Origin: Heyndrickxia shackletonii
Lineage (GTDB): Bacteria > Bacillota > Bacilli > Bacillales > Bacillaceae_C
Direction of reading: 5' to 3'
Length of the DNA stretch: 64,000 nucleotides
Assembly (NCBI RefSeq): GCF_001420715.1
Contig: NZ_LJJC01000015.1
Span: 274,242-338,241 of the forward strand
The position numbers were made by a program, and so were the translations under genes. Positions 63,677 through 64,000 of this stretch are shown piece by piece (within the stretch, counting starts at the first letter, position 1; every line of letters starts with the position of its first letter). The notes under the pieces are model-generated. The model had not been told where the DNA came from, ran no database searches, and was given only the letters and a program-made list of their open reading frames with translations.

Positions 63677-64000
63677 ATGCCGTTCGTTAAACATTTTGGG
63701 GTAAATGTAGTTGAAAAACCTAGTGGATTAAAATTAACAAGAGAAAATTATATAGAGAAAGTAACTTTTAAAGATTCACATTTAAAGAAACTCTATACTG
63801 ATTCAATTATAAATAGCCACACAGAAGCTTGTTTATATAATTACGATAAGAATATGAACTATTTTCATTCATTATCTCATGAAGATTTTAATAAAGAGTT
63901 AGAAAATTTCATCCGTGAAAATATGAACTTTAAGGAAATTACAGACTTAACTTCTGTAGATGGTAAATCTGGATATTACATTATGGTGTTAGACGAATAT
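63677..64000 (+). CDS. Unrecognised protein, 5' part (runs out of window)
   Basis: The frame starts with ATG at 63677, preceded by GAGGGGGGG, and stays open for 108 codons to the window end. It begins MPFVKHFGVNVVEKPSGLKL and reaches GKSGYYIMVLDEY, where a GIY-YIG nuclease domain could start; that is only a guess from the YY-I pattern. Orientation is opposite to the prophage. It may be a bacterial gene flanking the prophage or a prophage accessory gene. Confidence 0.55.
   Translation, partial: MPFVKHFGVNVVEKPSGLKLTRENYIEKVTFKDSHLKKLYTDSIINSHTEACLYNYDKNMNYFHSLSHEDFNKELENFIRENMNFKEITDLTSVDGKSGYYIMVLDEY

Overview
The window looks like a chromosomal segment of a low-GC Bacillaceae bacterium. The signs are strong AGGAGG-type ribosome binding sites, frequent TTG/GTG starts, a mannose-class PTS with a DUF956 gene, a YfjN-type tRNA-dihydrouridine synthase, an oligopeptidase B, and IS and prophage genes of Bacillus type. 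All assignments come from reading motifs in the sequence; no database search was run.

Layout. (1) 1-16,950 is mostly ordinary chromosome. It holds the start of a secreted protein, oligopeptidase B, a sigma/anti-sigma fusion regulator, dus, a manO-manX-manY-manZ sugar PTS operon with a long leader hairpin, a Gfo/Idh/MocA oxidoreductase, an array of four short palindromes, a nuclease-like/winged-helix protein, an IS200 element and an amino-acid permease. (2) 17,000-32,200 is a decay zone. It has frameshifted or truncated copies of an NADP-dependent oxidoreductase, a second partial copy of the nuclease-like gene, a RelE/ParE toxin beside an intact antitoxin, an internally deleted IS3-type element, a truncated EcfT, an ABC permease, a lipoprotein and a serine recombinase. 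Embedded in it, next to a tRNA-Cys, is a compact accessory locus (about 22.6-27.0 kb). That locus has a sigma factor, a small partner protein, a 265-residue precursor with a Cys-rich tail resembling halocin C8 architecture, a stand-alone biotin-ligase-like protein, a glutaredoxin-like protein and a small membrane protein. A 425-bp element with inverted ends and no transposase lies inside it. (3) 32,200-63,570 is an HK97-fold siphovirus prophage read entirely on the minus strand. In transcription order it runs HNH, TerS, SAM synthetase, ParB-N6 methyltransferase, C5 methyltransferase, small genes, TerL, portal, ClpP protease, capsid, connectors, tail with a -1 frameshift chaperone, tape measure, Dit, hub, fibres, holin, amidase, SHOCT protein and three serine recombinases. 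After the recombinases, where accessory cargo is expected, sit three genes that look like a defence cassette: a helix-turn-helix-like/coiled-coil protein, a SIR2-like protein and a zinc-ribbon Mrr-like nuclease. No repressor or replication genes are in the window. The prophage ends at 63.5 kb with a late-type promoter carrying three 10-bp tandem repeats and an immediate terminator. (4) From 63,677 a partial plus-strand gene begins.

How the genes work together. The PTS genes import and phosphorylate a hexose. The prophage encodes its own S-adenosylmethionine supply next to two DNA methyltransferases, which suggests self-modification against host restriction. The SIR2/nuclease cassette probably protects the lysogen from other phages. 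The Cys-rich precursor locus looks like a peptide-toxin locus with its own sigma factor and thiol chemistry. The candidates most worth following are that locus, the SIR2/Mrr cassette and the prophage late-promoter architecture.
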